Below are positions 23,616 through 37,080 of a DNA stretch of 64,000 nt, piece after piece (the first letter of the stretch is position 1; each line of letters begins with the position of its first letter). Position numbers and translations under genes: made by a program. The DNA is from Polytrichum commune (Eukaryota > Streptophyta > Polytrichopsida > Polytrichales > Polytrichaceae). The stretch covers positions 9,548,001 to 9,612,000 of the forward strand of contig OX485809.1 of assembly GCA_950295325.1 (NCBI GenBank), written 5' to 3'. The notes under the pieces were generated by a model that saw only the letters and a list, made by a program, of their open reading frames with translations, had not been told where the DNA came from and did not search any database.

Positions 23616-26600
23616 ATGGCACAACAGCGGAATCTGTTTTCTTTCTTCAAAAAGAGTCCAGAGGCCACCCCGAAAGAAAGCAATGTGACCTCAAATCTGC
23701 GAGACTTGCATAGCATAAGACAACCACAGTTTCTGGAGTCAAATCTGCAGCAGAATTCCAAAGGTACTCTTAAGAGCGAATATTCAGAGGAACGAAGTAG
23801 TCCGACTTGCGAAAGTCCTTCTCCCAGGTAAGATGACTAGTGCCACCACTACTGTAACCTAGTATGCTTCAATAAGGTAGACATACCTAAATACAACATA
23901 GCAATAATCTGGACACCTATATTTGAGTGCTATGTGGTTAGGTGTGGATCTAAGAACAAACACCAAAAGACATGTCAAAAAAGAGATTTTACTACGTGCT
24001 CAAAATATGCTAACTATTCTAGGCTCATCAGTTAACATGATTGAGGGGGACCAATATGACCACTCAATGTGCACGAGAATCTTCACTTTGAAAACGAATA
24101 AGATATTCCAATGAGCTCTGGAAATTATGAGGCAAACGGCTTTGGGCACAATTTGGATTTGCTAATCACTTCCTACTAGTTGTGTGGTTCATATCCTTTG
24201 AGAAGTGGGTGCAGAGTAAAAAGTATCTGCATAACACATGTTTACCTTAAGAACTATGGAATCAAAATAATATACTTGAGAGTGAATCTGATTGTAGAGG
24301 ACTATTGGGACCTGGACATTGTACTGACTGATGACTTTCACTTTTTTAAAACGGCGGCTACTGTACGTTCAGGTCCGATTGGGTCCGTCTATGCCTAAAT
24401 TCAATTACTACGTCATCATTTAGTTGTTCCAACCACTCACATGGTGATATGTGGCACATTTTTGCCAAAAATATGAACGTATGCCTAATCTGATCCGCGC
24501 ATTAGGCATTTCATTGAATTTCTTGTAATGCTAATGAGAGAAGACTGTAATTTGAAAGCCCCTGGTAGGATTGTGTAATAACCTTTGAGAGTTGGTTTTG
24601 TAACCAGAATTAACATGTAATTGATTCTAGTATTTCTTCAGTCACAGGCCTGCAACTCCTCCCAACTCCACTTCGAAGGCGTCACTCTGGGATAAATTCA
24701 AACCTCGTGTTACTCAACCACAACTTGCAACACCAAGACCACTTATCCCTCGCTATAAGCGAGTGCAGGAAGAGGATCCAAGTAGCTCTTCTGGAGGTGA
24801 AGTATGTGATCCAACCTCAGAGCCATCCAAGAGGAGGAAGCTAATGGATGTCTTAGGCGTAGAGGAAGGGGCAACTGAGGGAGGCAAGTGGGCAGCTGCC
24901 CAGGCCAGATTTGAGTGGCTTCTCCCTAGCAAGATAAAAGATGCAAAAGGGAGGAGGCCTGATCACCCTCTATATGACAAGAGAACATTGTTTATTCCTC
25001 ATGATGTACTAGCCAAAATGACAGCCTCTCAAAGACAGTATTGGACCTCAAAAAGCAAGTACATGGATACTGTTCTTTTCTTTAAAGTGGTATGTTCTCA
25101 TAATCTAAAGTGGTATGTTTCAAAGTATCACGAGCTTGTGACTTGCGTGTAGTTCCATTTGCAGAAGTTATTTAGAGGAATTGTGTGCCTAGTTCTTGTC
25201 AATCTGGATTGAGTTTAGCTGTTTTTTTCTCTTTAACATTGATAATCTGTTGCAGGGGAAATTTTATGAGCTCTATGAAGGAGATGCAGAGATTGGCCAA
25301 AAAGAAATGGATTGGAAGCTGACCCTTAGTGGTGTTGGAAAATGCAGACAGGTTATTACTCTTAATTGAGACTCCCATTTAGATCTTAAATTTTGAAGTA
25401 ATTGCAGGTTGAATTGAACTGTCGACCCATTGAGCTTAATGCAGCATCATACAGATGCACTTTACCTCTTCATCAATAATACATGCAAACAGTACTCGCT
25501 AATTTTGATGCTTTCTGAAATTATTGTGATGAGCCTTTTAAAAGCAAGTCTCATGTCTTTCAAAAGTGGAGGGTGGTCATCATTGCCATGCTTACTTAAC
25601 AATGACAAGGTTATATTATCATAAAATTGTTGGTCACATCTTTGATATAGCGTTGGCTTTGCCTTCCTTGTCATATGGTCTCTGGATCCTGCAGGTTTGC
25701 TAAAACTAACATTTGAAGCATTTTTTGCAACTGGTCATTTCAGTAACATTCTTCTACTCTTGTTGGCAGGTTGGTGTTCCAGAGGGTGGTATTGATGATG
25801 CTGTTCAAAAATTAGTGGCTCGGGGGTAAGTGGCACATTTGGAACCTTTATGTGCACTTCTTGACTTTCAAGTCCCCTTCTTTTGGATTAATGACATTTT
25901 TGAGTTTGATTTCAATCATCAATGGTTTCCAGGTACAAGGTAGGGAGAGTAGAGCAACTTGAGACCTCTGAGCAAGCTAAGCAACGAGGAGCTGGGGTGC
26001 GTATTTTTATGTAACTGAAATTTATCATCTTTTATTTAGTTGAGTCTGTGAAGGACCCCAGTGAATTTTACTGCTCAGAGATATGCTGAATCAATCAAAG
26101 GGCCTTGTCTTTGGATGTAACTACATGCCATCCTTTTGAAAAATAATAAACATAAATTTGATCAAGGTAACTTCATATTTTGCAATTCATTTCAATTATG
26201 TTTGTTGTCTGTTATTTTGACTGATGTATGTAATGTGTAAGAAAAGTGCTGTACCTGGTCATAGGTGTAATTACAGTGAGGGATTTGGTGAGAAGCAAAT
26301 CTTTCACAGATGTGAAGGATGTAACGTTGGCAATAATATTTACCACCGTTGAATGTTCACACCGTTGGTGTCCTGTGATTACTCAACTCTGTTGGCCTTG
26401 ATTGCAGCACCTCCTCAAATCTTGACGGATTTTGTGGTGTCTATGTGGGTATGTTGTGCAGATGGTTCAACGCGACCTTACTCAAGTTGTCACTCCCTCT
26501 ACAAGACTAGATGGAAATTTGCGTCCTGAAGCTGTTCACCTTCTTGCTTTGAGAGAGGTATGTGTTAGGTTCATTTTTTCAGGAATTGTGTGGGTTCAAT

Positions 26601-29600
26601 TTTGAAAGTTTCTTCATAAAATTGCTTGCTTCCATTGTCATAGGGTGAACTCCTCAAGATGTGTTTACTCTGATATCAAACCATTTGAAAGAACACTGGT
26701 GTGTAAGTCATTTTTGTGGTTTTTATGTAACAGGAATCTCTGGAAGGATCCCATGGTGGTGCCCTTAGCCAGGGTTCAGTGGCCATTGGATTTGCTTTTG
26801 TTGATGCTGCTGCTGGCAAGTTCTATGTTGGTACTATAAGTGATGATTGCTCAAGATCTGCTTTAGGGTCTCTTTTGACTCAGGTGAATCTCAGTATACT
26901 CAATAATAGCAATAATAATCTGATTAAAATAGCCCATAGTCAACAATCTGTTGATTTTAAATATCATGGATGACCTTTTTTGGAAGTCTATCAGGTCCAA
27001 CTCCTTTCAACACGATCTAGCATCTGATTGTTGTGTTGTTATTGCAGGTGGCTCCTCAGGAGATCTTATTTGAACTTGGAGGTATTGTACATTACTACAA
27101 TGGATAGGAATTTTTTTGAAAGAATTTTGAGCCTTGCTGATTTTCTGTTACTCGAGGTACAAGCTAATGTTGTGGCTCATAGTGCTGCCTGTGTGATTCT
27201 TGACAGCTATATCTCAAGAAACCTTGAAGCTTCTTCGTCACCGGCCCACCCCAGGTAGCTTAACTGGCATAACTGTCCAAGATACTTGTCATTAATGAAT
27301 TCAAAGACTTTCCGAGGGACTTAATCTGTGTGTGATGTTGTTTACAGGCCTTTCTCCAGTAGTGGTAACACCTCTCACAGATGAATTCCAGGAGCCCAAC
27401 CAAGTGATTAAGCTGATCAATGACCGAGGTTATTTTCATGGGGAAGGTGGCTCAAAAGGTTTCAGGGGTTTGTGGCCTGAAGCTTTGGAAGTTCTTCCTG
27501 ACAAAAATTTGGCAACCAGTGCCCTAGGAGCTTTGGTTGCACATCTGACACGAGTGAAGGTGAGTAATTTAATCATCTTTGATTTGATATTGGTGATACT
27601 TTTCTTCCCATTTAGATGACAATCCAGTGAACTCTTGTCAAATTTTCAGCTCAATATGGAGCTTCTTTATTTGCTGAGATGCAAACCTGAGATGCTGCTC
27701 TCAGATTTGGTTTTTCTTTGTTTGAGAACAGGTGCATGATGAGCTTCTACCAAATGGTGTTCTTCACTCTTATGAAGTCTTTCGGGGGTCATTGAGGCTT
27801 GATGGTCAAACAATTGCAAATCTTGAACTTCTGGAGAACAGGGATGATGGGGGACGAGCAGGTCAGATCACAGTTATCTATAATGGTGGTATCTGATTTG
27901 TGATGCACAGCCCAGCTCAAGAAGAGTCTTCTCTTAATTGCTGAGAAATTTGCGGGAATCAAACACATTTTTTCTTGTCTTAATGCTGAGGTCTGGCTAT
28001 ACTCTAATGAGCACTTTGCTGTACATCTGCAGGAACTCTACTTGGACATTTGGATGGCTGTGCAACAAAATTTGGGAAAAGGATGCTTAGACGATGGATC
28101 TGTCACCCTCTCCAGAATGTTGCAGAACTCAATAATAGATTAGATGCAGTAGAGGAGTTTATAGAACGTGAGGAGATGGCTTGCTCAATCAGGGAGGACC
28201 TGCGTGTATTGCCTGACCTGGAAAGACTTGTCGCTCGTGTTCGAGGACTTGCAGGATCTCCGAACTTAGGAGTCATACCTATGGCTGCAAAAAAAGTACA
28301 TCAGCGAAGGGTAAAACCATTCTCCCATGTTGATTTGTCTTCTTCTATCTGTATAGGCGGGCTGACTATTTTTTGCACCTTGACAAGTAGACGGTGGAAC
28401 AATCTAGCTTCTGAAGCCTTACTTTTTGTTACTTCTACTTTCATGACGTTCTGCATATCCTAAATATGTTTGAAGTTATGTTCTGGCAATGGTAGTTTTC
28501 TTTGCATTTCCTGTTTGACACTGCTAACTCATGAGTTTTGGGTTGTTTCAAGGCAGACAAGATTGTTGTTGTGATGTGGACCCCTCCTTCAACTTGTGTG
28601 ATACTTTTACTTGTATATGTAACTTACGTTTCTTAACCAATTTGTAGATGAAAGCTTTTGGTGAAGCTGTTCAAGCATTACGTGGAGCTTTTGAGCTGTT
28701 GCAGAAGCTGCAGAATTGTCGAGACAATTTGGGACCTCCTAAAACACATATACTACAAGCAGCAGTGTCTTTAGGGAACTCCTGTGAGGCTTTAGATACT
28801 CTTGAAGCCATTGAGAGATGTATCGATCGGAGTGCTACAACTCTCAAACTGCATTCCTCAGCACAGGTTGGATATATTTCATGTCAAGTTTGGAACACCT
28901 CAACCTGTCAGTAACATTTGTGCTGAAAGAGAACAGCTTTGGATTGTGTCCTGATGTTGATCAGAGATCAACTGAGGGCAAATGATTATACTTCCTGATT
29001 TCAGTAAGGTTCATTGGTGTTTCCTGGAATCTATGAGTTAAGGTTCTGGAAGAAATTTTCAAAATCTGTTTAAAAACTTTGGTAGAGATTTTTCTTACAA
29101 AGCTCCACCTATGGTGACGTACTTTCAGGAAGGAGCTGAAAGCCCTGAAGAGGAGATTGATGAAATCTCTGCCCTGGAAAAAGAAGCAGAGGCTTTAAGT
29201 GGACTTATGATCACTTTTAATGAACACAGCGAAAAATGGCAAGGAGCAGTGGAAACTCTTGCACGGCTGGATGTATTAATATCTTTTGCAGCAAGTGCGA
29301 AAACATCATGTGGTTCAACATGCCGACCTCATTTTGTAGATAACCAGAACACTAATCTTGGCGGTTCTGTACTCAAAATCAAAGGCCTTTGGCATCCATT
29401 TGGAACTGGTGGCCAGGGAGGTGTCATTGTACCTAATGATTTGGAGCTTGGCACAGTTGGGGAGGACTCCCGTATCAACCCCAGGACAATGCTTTTGACA
29501 GGTCCCAACATGGGGGGCAAGTCCACACTTCTACGAGCAACATGTCTGGCTGTCATCATGGCTCAGGTTTGTAATTCAACTCCTAAATGCCACAATATGA

Positions 29601-30889
29601 CAACTATGATGCTCTCATGAGTTGTGGCGCCTCAGCAAGCAAAATTTGAAAGGTTGGTTTGAATCTTAAAAGTATCAATTAACCTTCTGTGCTCGCTGTG
29701 CAGCTGGGTTGCTTTGTGCCAGGAGAGTCTTGCACTCTCACTCCAGTTGACATCATCTTTACACGGCTTGGCGCCAGTGATCGCATCATGGAAGGACACA
29801 GTGAGTTTATATGTCTTGGAACTCTTGAACGTCACAGTTGCTCTTGTGGACATGTTTTGTAAACAACCACTGCATTCATTTTCACTGTCACTGCATTGCA
29901 CTTCAACTTCTATATGGTTGGTCATTGTCCTTTTTCTTTGGAATAAAACGAAATGTAATGTAGCAAAACTTAGACTGCTAGATCAGCCTCATAATACATG
30001 TCAGGCTGTGTTGGCAAATAGCTTCACAGGCAGGCGAGAACTATTCGAAGAATTATTCTGTTTGATAATCAATAACAATCTCTCTTGATTTTGTTGGTTG
30101 TTCTCAGGCACATTTATGGTGGAGTGCACCGAAGCAGCCTCTGTGTTACAACATGCCACCAATAACTCCCTTGTAGTGTTGGATGAGCTAGGTCGAGGGA
30201 CGTCCACATTTGATGGCTATGCCATTGCATATGCGGTAAGAGACCCTTGCCAAACTTAGGTGTTACTCCCAACAATTGAAACAGTAAGTTTGGCTGGTAT
30301 TCAGATTGGTATCATTGTCACAAAGTGACAATTTCTACTGAGAAGACCTCATGAAAGCATCTGATTGTATTCGGTGTCAAGGTCAATCATCCAGAGGAGT
30401 TAATTTCCTGAATTCTGTTGTCTATTACAGGTTCTTCGCCATATTGTTGATACCGTTGATTGCCGCCTTCTTTTTGCTACCCACTATCATGCTCTCACCA
30501 CCGAATTTGCATCACATCCTTCTGTTGGGCTTCGACACATGGCATGTGCTTTGTTAGACTCTGGCAAGGGGACTGGGAAGTCCATGGCCGAGAAGGAGCT
30601 AGTCTTTCTATACAAACTCAAGGAGGGCGTCTGCCAGCAGAGTTATGGGCTCCAAGTTGCAACACTAGCAGGCCTGCCACCTTCAGTGGTACGCTCAGCT
30701 GAATTTGCAAGCAACTCTATAAGGACAACAGTGTTAGCTGCCTTTGATGCAGCGCTAATCAAGGATGGCTTACCTGATTTGCACAAGCAGTGGTTTTCTG
30801 CTCTGATGGAGGCGACCACCTTTGATGATGAAGATCTGCATGACACGTTTGTGTGTATCTGGGAGGAGATGCGGCGGTCAGCTGTGTGA
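23616..30889 (+). CDS. MSH7: DNA mismatch-repair protein MSH7 (plant MutS homolog)
   Basis: Plant-specific MutS homolog. It pairs with MSH2 (MutSgamma) for mismatch recognition in the nucleus. Seventeen coding exons: 23616-23827, 24648-25089, 25256-25351, 25770-25825, 25933-25996, 26462-26557, 26734-26883, 27048-27081, 27207-27254, 27348-27559, 27732-27861, 28033-28310, 28648-28866, 29129-29566, 29704-29800, 30108-30235 and 30431-30889. They total 3159 nt (1052 residues) with consistent phases. A PCNA-binding box QRNLFSFF lies at residues 4-11. The mismatch-contacting Phe-x-Glu lies at 221-223 (GKFYELYE). Walker A is GPNMGGKS (804-811), Walker B has D883/E884 in LDELGRGTS, and the ATPase His is in FATHYH (~918). 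No Tudor domain precedes MutS-I, and '[20 protein letters not shown]' matches Arabidopsis MSH7 better than MSH6. The ATG at 23586 would lie upstream of a likely 5'-UTR acceptor. Confidence 0.92.
23865..24220 (+). repeat. fold-back repeat arm in MSH7 intron 1
   Basis: Resembles the right arm of the element at 1252-2060 directly and its left arm in reverse complement ('aataaggtagac', 'acacctatatttgagtg', 'ggatctaagaacaaacacca', 'gagaagtgggtgcag'). It accounts for much of the 820-bp first intron of MSH7. Confidence 0.65.
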
Positions 30890-31740
30890 AGAGCAACATG
30901 TACAATGAGTCCAACACAACCATTCAATTTTGAAGGAAGAATTTCAGGAAAATGCAAGACATTCTCATGAAATATGGTAGGTATTCCTATAACAAAACTT
31001 ATAGGAGTAGTTTTCCTGTACATAGTAGAGAGTATCTGGCAAATTCACTTTACAGCTAGATATAATCCAAAGTTAGAACTTGCAATGTCATCAAATCACA
31101 ACCATCAATGTTGAGGCATCATTTCATTAGGCAACTCATGAAGTTCTCTTTGTTGTGAGGATGTCATTCGATGCTGTTCATGGCTTATCATATTCCAATT
31201 ATGTGTCAAAATGTCAAGAGAGTGAGAGCATTCGCCTTTATGTATGGGAGGTGAATTACAATGGTTCAAGCCTTCTCCTTTGGATTCAAGCTCTTTGCAA
31301 TCCTGAGTCACCACCATAACATTGCCGAAGTCTTCATCTGTCAGAAATTTGTTAAACTTGTTCCATACGCATACGCATCAGTGACATGTTCAATATGTGA
31401 TCATTGACATAATCTTTATGTCACCGATGTGTATTGTAAGCACACCTAGTTGTGACCTTAACTTACCTGAAAGCAACTCCTATTGATTCTTGTTCAATAT
31501 ATTGATTTGCAGGTGTATCCACAACTTACCCTAGGCAATTTACACTTCAATTATTCATAGCTTACTCATACAGTGTCCAAGAACTACATGCTACAATGTG
31601 TTCAGATCCCTTTCCGATTATTAACATGACTTGAGCATTATGATAGTAATCTTGTTCAACTCCTTAAACTACAACTGAAGGTGTAGCATATGGGATTTGA
31701 AGTCCACATCGATTTCGTACCTATGATAGGTAATGAATTG
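30890..31740. other. MSH7 3' flank and intergenic
   Basis: Immediately downstream of the MSH7 stop codon; probably contains its 3' UTR. Nothing else was recognised. Confidence 0.4.
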
Positions 31741-31745
31741 AAGAT

Positions 31746-31793
31746 AACATCAATTCCATACACATTAAATATCTTAGATATGGAATTGATGTT
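31746..31793. repeat. 15-bp perfect hairpin
   Basis: AACATCAATTCCATA (31,746-31,760) is exactly complementary to TATGGAATTGATGTT (31,779-31,793), with an 18-nt loop. It is not followed by a T-run and has no gene context; it may be the centre of a small palindromic repeat. Confidence 0.8.
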
Positions 31794-31881
31794 AAAAATA
31801 TGAACTAGAGTGGTTCGCACCAAATTGGAGAACGTGGACATTCTAGGATTAGTGTCGCTCACATAACCGTCCTCGTATTAT

Positions 31882-32309
31882 TCCTTTGGTAAGATGAATT
31901 CACAAAAGTGCAAACTCGATTTCATGATTTAATAAACCAATTTAGCAATAGGTTTTACCAGTTTCATTGAAACCAAGTTCATTACATAGACAACCAATTT
32001 CATGATCTGGTACCCATATATATTCACAACTTCATAAAAATCAATTTCGTGAACTGTATAACTTTATTTCACAAAGGACAGTATGTCACTCACGTGAAAT
32101 TGTAGCTGTCCACTTTGCTCATGCCAATCCATGGTTATCACTATACCAAACCTTTCTTGGATTTTGGGCACCTTCTCAAATGCGGGTCAAGGATTGAAGC
32201 TACTCATTTATCACTCGAAAATTTTAAAATGAATAACCAAGAACTGCTGAAATAACTATAGTTAATTAGATTTCTTTCAATGTATTTTAGGGAGCAATTA
32301 TATATATAT

Positions 32310-32354
<45 letters not shown>

Positions 32355-32799
32355 ACATTGAATAAAGTGGACCAAAAATAACAAGAACAAGTAACATCCA
32401 AGTGTGAACGCAAAGTGGTTAGGAAATTTGCTCTTGAAACGAAGAAGTTGATGCATAGTCTCTGTCCTACAGACAGAGCCAACAAAGAGGAACCGATGAA
32501 CAACGAAGAAGGCAAAGAATGCGAAACAAGGAGTTTGGAATGTGAAAACTACAAAGTGTGAAAAGATATATGAAAGTGGTTTTGGAAGATATATGAAATT
32601 GCTAGAGGTAAACTTTCACTATAATCGTGAAATTGAGGTGTGTCACATGTAAATTTGGTTTAGAAGAATCGTGAACTAATTTAGAAGCTTCATGAAATTG
32701 GTAGAACACTTTAGTAATATTGGTTGGAAGGTTCATAAACTAGCTTGGAACCTTCATGAAATTGAATTTGCACTTTTGTGAATTCATCTTACCAAAGGA
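31882..32799. mobile_element. fold-back/MITE-like element with perfect 33-bp terminal inverted repeats
   Basis: The left terminus 31,882-31,914 (begins TCCTTTGGTAAGATGAATTC) is exactly complementary to the right terminus 32,767-32,799. The inner arms share repeated 'caatttcatga' motifs in opposite orientations, so the arms extend further with lower identity. The 918-bp element has a (GA)n run near its middle and no coding capacity. No clear target duplication was identified. Confidence 0.7.
32313..32352. repeat. (GA)n microsatellite
   Basis: Uninterrupted 40-bp GA run, preceded by a short TA run. It lies in the centre of the fold-back element 31,882-32,799. Confidence 0.98.
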
Positions 32800-32800
32800 G

Positions 32801-33020
32801 TACACTCTAACCTCTGTAATGTTATCCTCTATAATATCACTCCCTCTCTTATATCCTAAAACCCTAGGGAGCGGATGTGCAAGGTTTGAATTTCCCTCCA
32901 TGTTGTTATATTTCCCTCTTATATATCATGGTTTTTGACATTAAAACAATCCACCAAAGAATTCTAACAACATGCTCGCATGCATCACGTTGTCATCATT
33001 GTTCACCTTTTTAGATTTGA
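32801..33020 (+). repeat. partial copy of a dispersed repeat (other copy at 40,648-40,990)
   Basis: 'acactctaacctc', 'tcactccctctcttatat', 'tgacattaaa' and 'aatccaccaaagaattc' followed by 'catcacgttgtcatcatt' all occur, in the same order, in the reverse complement of 40,780-40,990. This copy begins directly at the edge of the element 31,882-32,799 and appears to be a half-element. Confidence 0.7.
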
Positions 33021-35370
33021 ATTTTTATTCAAGTCATTTGTTAATGAATGAGTTTGTTCTAGGACTCCCTTGCATTAAAATAACATGTAAATTCTACTTA
33101 ATTTCAATAATCAAATTGTATAGATCATATTTGTTATGTTTATGCGAAGTGACATTTTTCATTCCTACATGTTATGGCTATTCAAAACTAAGCATTAAAA
33201 CAAACTACACCTTGGAACATTGCATTATCCTAAACCCCTAAACCCCTAAACCTTAGAAGTTATTAAATCTTGGATGGAGTTGGCATCAAACGTGCATAGT
33301 GAGCATAGCTTTCAATACTTTTGCTAACAAATGTGTTTTCTCTTCTTACTTTATTCTTCTCTCTCTTTAGGCCCACCAACCTTGCAAGATTTGGAGATTA
33401 AGCTTCGGTAGAGCTTCAATTGTGTGTTATAACAATGCTTCAAAATTGTGATTGGGGAGCCTCTCTCAAAAAAATGAAGAGGAACAATGACAAACATATT
33501 AAAAAATGGATTTAAGATGCCATAATTTCTACAAATTAAGGGAATATACACAAAAAGATGCAAATCCATAATTTTTTAGATTCTAAAAATTTGTGAAGGC
33601 TCACATTATTTGTAAAGTGCAAGATGTAATGTTTTGAATAATTTCAAAACCTCAATGACCTACACAAAAGTTTAGAAGATATAAAACCATTAGCTTTTGG
33701 GAAGCAACAAAACAATAAATTCAGCCTTGTACTTTATTACTTCATTCCAAGCTATCATTAAGCACTTGATTTTTCTATACCTAAAAACTAGCTGCATTTA
33801 TTTTATGATTATGATATCAGATGTAATATAAAAGGTATTTTTCTTTTCCTCCCCACCTCAATGATATGCATGCTCAACACCATGCCAAAAATACCACATT
33901 ATTTTTGTTTTTGGGGCAAAAGGGGGTGGGGGTCTCATCAAGTCCAAAAATTGGAAGTCTAGCATAAAGTGTCATGGAGTAGATCCATCCAACTAATTCA
34001 AAAGCTATCCATTTGAAGTTGATAAGAAACATTTCAAATTTGAAAGGTAATGTTGCTGCCTTTGAGGCAAACTTTGACTTCAAACCACACATAATCATAA
34101 ATTGCAATTTTACACAATCATTTTAGCCAATTAGTTTCAAAATTTGGAGTGGTTTTTATTTTTTCACCGTTGGGATGGATGAAATATGTCAATGGTGGTG
34201 GTCATTTGTTAATCATGGACGTTGTCACCATCTTGGATGGGAGTGGAAAGCAAGGCGAAAGATCACATGAACTTGCAATTTACAACTTTAAAGCATGCAC
34301 ACTACATGTATGTATATCATTTCATCCAAATGAAATTTCATTTCAAAATTCATCCATCCCTTTGAAATCATTCCCTCTAATTATTATATACTTGCAAATT
34401 TTATACATGAATTGCCTTTTTTTCCTACCACCTTTCATGTTCAAATCTCCTACAAAGAAAATGTTAATGGTTGGAAAAAAAAGAGCTATGTATTTATTAT
34501 TATTGGGCCCACCAATTCATACGGTTAAATACGATATGAGATTCAAAGGTTGAGCTGCCAAAATTTCAGAAGGAAGCCTTTGTTTGTTGCCCATTTTTAT
34601 TAGTTGGTGTGGCATAGGTGGAGGTGTAGGGACAAAAAGACAAGGAGATAAAATGCTCGATTGCACCTAGTTTGGGTTGTCGTTGTAAGTTATCTCTAGC
34701 CTCAATCATCTTTTCCAATTATTGAAGTAGTGGATTGTTTACATGCACTGATCGTGTACCCTTTGATAGCCATGCTACATCATTGAGCTCCTTTGGATCA
34801 ACCTTTTCTGCAAGTCCAGTCCGGGACTTCGGTAAAGCAACTTTGCTTTATTCTTTTGATGCCATGGTTGTCCTCCTCTATGATGGTAGGGGTATGAAGC
34901 AAAATGTTCAAGAGTTAACACTTGCCCTTGACCATCACTTCATTATTGAGGAAGAGAAGGATCTTAGTTTTATTGAAACCATCAAAGAGTCATCAGTATT
35001 GTAGCTCACAATTGTTGACCTTTCTTATGTTTTGCTCACTAAATATATAAGGAAAATGATTTTACAATCCTAGGTTTTCAACAACCCAATGCTTTGAATT
35101 GATTTCTATGTTTAATTGGAGGAGAAGTTGAAGAATTAGAGTTCAAAGCCTTAGAAATTGGTTGATATGCTTAACCAACAATATGTGGCTCTCAAAGTGT
35201 AGGTTCCTAAAGCTATAAATGTTTTGAATCCTAATTCACTATAAGAGGTGCATGACTCCTCCACCATTTATTGAAAATTTTCCCTCATTACTAAAATAAA
35301 TAGCACGCCAATCCCTTAAACAAGATTGAGCATGAGAGCAAGTATATCAATACAAGGTTCAACTTCATGT
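33021..35370. other. AT-rich intergenic
   Basis: Contains a short interstitial telomere-like stretch (CCCCTAAA repeated about three times, 33,232-33,254). An 89-codon plus-strand frame at 34,735-35,004 is unrecognised ('LYSFDAMVVLLYDGRG'). There is no other supported feature. Confidence 0.4.
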
Positions 35371-35374
35371 TAAG

Positions 35375-36025
35375 TAGACGAGGCTAATTCGGTTAGCTCC
35401 CTTAATTGGACACCTACTTTTGGCTCCTAATTGACGATACAATTTCTTTAATTTGGTGGGTGAGGAATTCATGGTGATTTAGTTGCTACCTTCATGATAT
35501 TTGGGTTAGTCACCTTCGTAAAAGTTGGTCTACACCCACCATCCTCCATAATGAGGAGGGCTATCCACTGAGATATGACATGCTTGATTCTTGTGCCCCA
35601 GGTGGGCATATTAAGAGGCGGCATGTGGTTGTGATGTGCCGACCAACTTGTATTGTGGGTATTCTTTATCGACAAAACTATTTGCCAACATTTTATCTTA
35701 CATGTGACCACTTTAGAGACATGATACAACCAATATTAGCATTAAACTTGGTTTTCATTGCCAAATGACCCATGTAGAATTTGCTAATGATGTTGTCCCT
35801 TACACAACATTGAGCAATAAAAGAGTAGCCCCCCTTATAACACCACATTGAAAAGTAGAAAATCTTTGATTCCAGAGCCTAGGTCAACACCTTCCTCAAC
35901 TCCGATTTCAAATTCTTTGATCTTGATTTACAATTACTAACATGCTCAAGCTTTTAAAGCTCGAATCCATCACCTTGATGATTCCATAGAGTTGGAGGTG
36001 TCCACATTAGATTCATCTATCTCGA
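35375..36025 (+). repeat. dispersed ~650-bp repeat, copy 1
   Basis: Matches 47,665-48,345 along its length, sharing for example 'caccatcctccataatgagg', 'gccgaccaacttgtat', 'accactttagagacatga' and 'aacttggttttcattgccaa'. Identity is about 85% by eye with a few indels. Both are in plus orientation. No terminal repeats or protein motif were found, so the class is unknown; an LTR fragment is possible. Confidence 0.8.
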
Positions 36026-36959
36026 TGGTTAAAATATCGCCATTTGAAGGTTTTGTCGGATTCTATTCCACACTGAGAGTAGGTCTATGTGTAGCTTGGA
36101 AAATCTATTTCAAACATGTCTCCCAAGTCCTTACTCCAAATAGTAATGCACAAGTTATTGGATGGACTGTCTCAATGTTTCACTTCGAGTGTGAAGTATA
36201 CAAGGATCCATAAATTATAGCCTCTTCGTCTTAGATGCTTTCGTAGTATAATCCTCCTTTTTGAACGCATTTGATTGACATTTCAGACAGGGTTTTCATG
36301 GCAAATTAGCTTCCAGTTTTGTTCAGATATGAAATATTACTTTGCTTTTGGTGTGGTGTGGTGTGTAGAAGGTGGAGCTGGTAGCATTGATAAGCCTTCA
36401 ATTAGAGTGGATTGTAGAGGGGAAGAACCTTATTGCCACTACTCATCAACAAGAGGTAACTCTTCACCATGTAAGTTTCACCAGTAGAATTTGCACACAC
36501 TAGGTTGAGCCATATTTGTATGATTCAAGTATATAAGTATTACAAAGTATTGGAAACAAAGCTCCGACTGATAGGTGCTGAAAACGAGAAGTGGACCACG
36601 CAACAAAGAAGTTGTTAATGAGAAATGACCAGATTGAGATTCTCATGCCTTGATCAGGAAACTATGTAGAAAACTATGCCAAAACGATTACATGTTTTTC
36701 TTTTTTGTTTTGCGACTGCAATGTTGAACATTTTGGGGCGTGTAATACACCGTTGGAAAAATGTTTTCAAGACCTTTGTAATGGTATGTTACAAGCCCTC
36801 ATATTCCTATAATTTTAGTTGGTAAAACCAAAAATAATATGCAATTGTTTAGCGACTATAGAGCATGCTAGTCAAAGGAACCACAATGGGACACCATTGC
36901 GGTCCTTTTTTGCAATGTTTTCTACGAGTGCACTAAAGGAAAGTCATGCATCTGCTTAT

Positions 36960-37080
36960 TATTGGCGATGATTGGATGGTCGATATGATGATCATCTATA
37001 TCAAAAAGACCATTGCCAAAGCTTTGGATATTAACGACATTATCAAAAAAATTATGCGGATGTCAGCTTGATGAGTCCAA
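36960..37080 (+). pseudogene. possible hAT transposase remnant
   Basis: A frame reading 'IGDDWMVDMMIIYIKKTIAK' and then 'ALDINDIIKKI' resembles, from memory, the C-terminal region of plant hAT-type transposases ('GD.WLND..V.YIE..I...ID...II.RF'). It is short, with no flanking frame and no termini. Low confidence. Confidence 0.3.

Noticed and set aside
29329-29559. Antisense frame over the MSH7 ATPase exon
   Set aside because: Shadow of the conserved Walker A region of MSH7 on the opposite strand.
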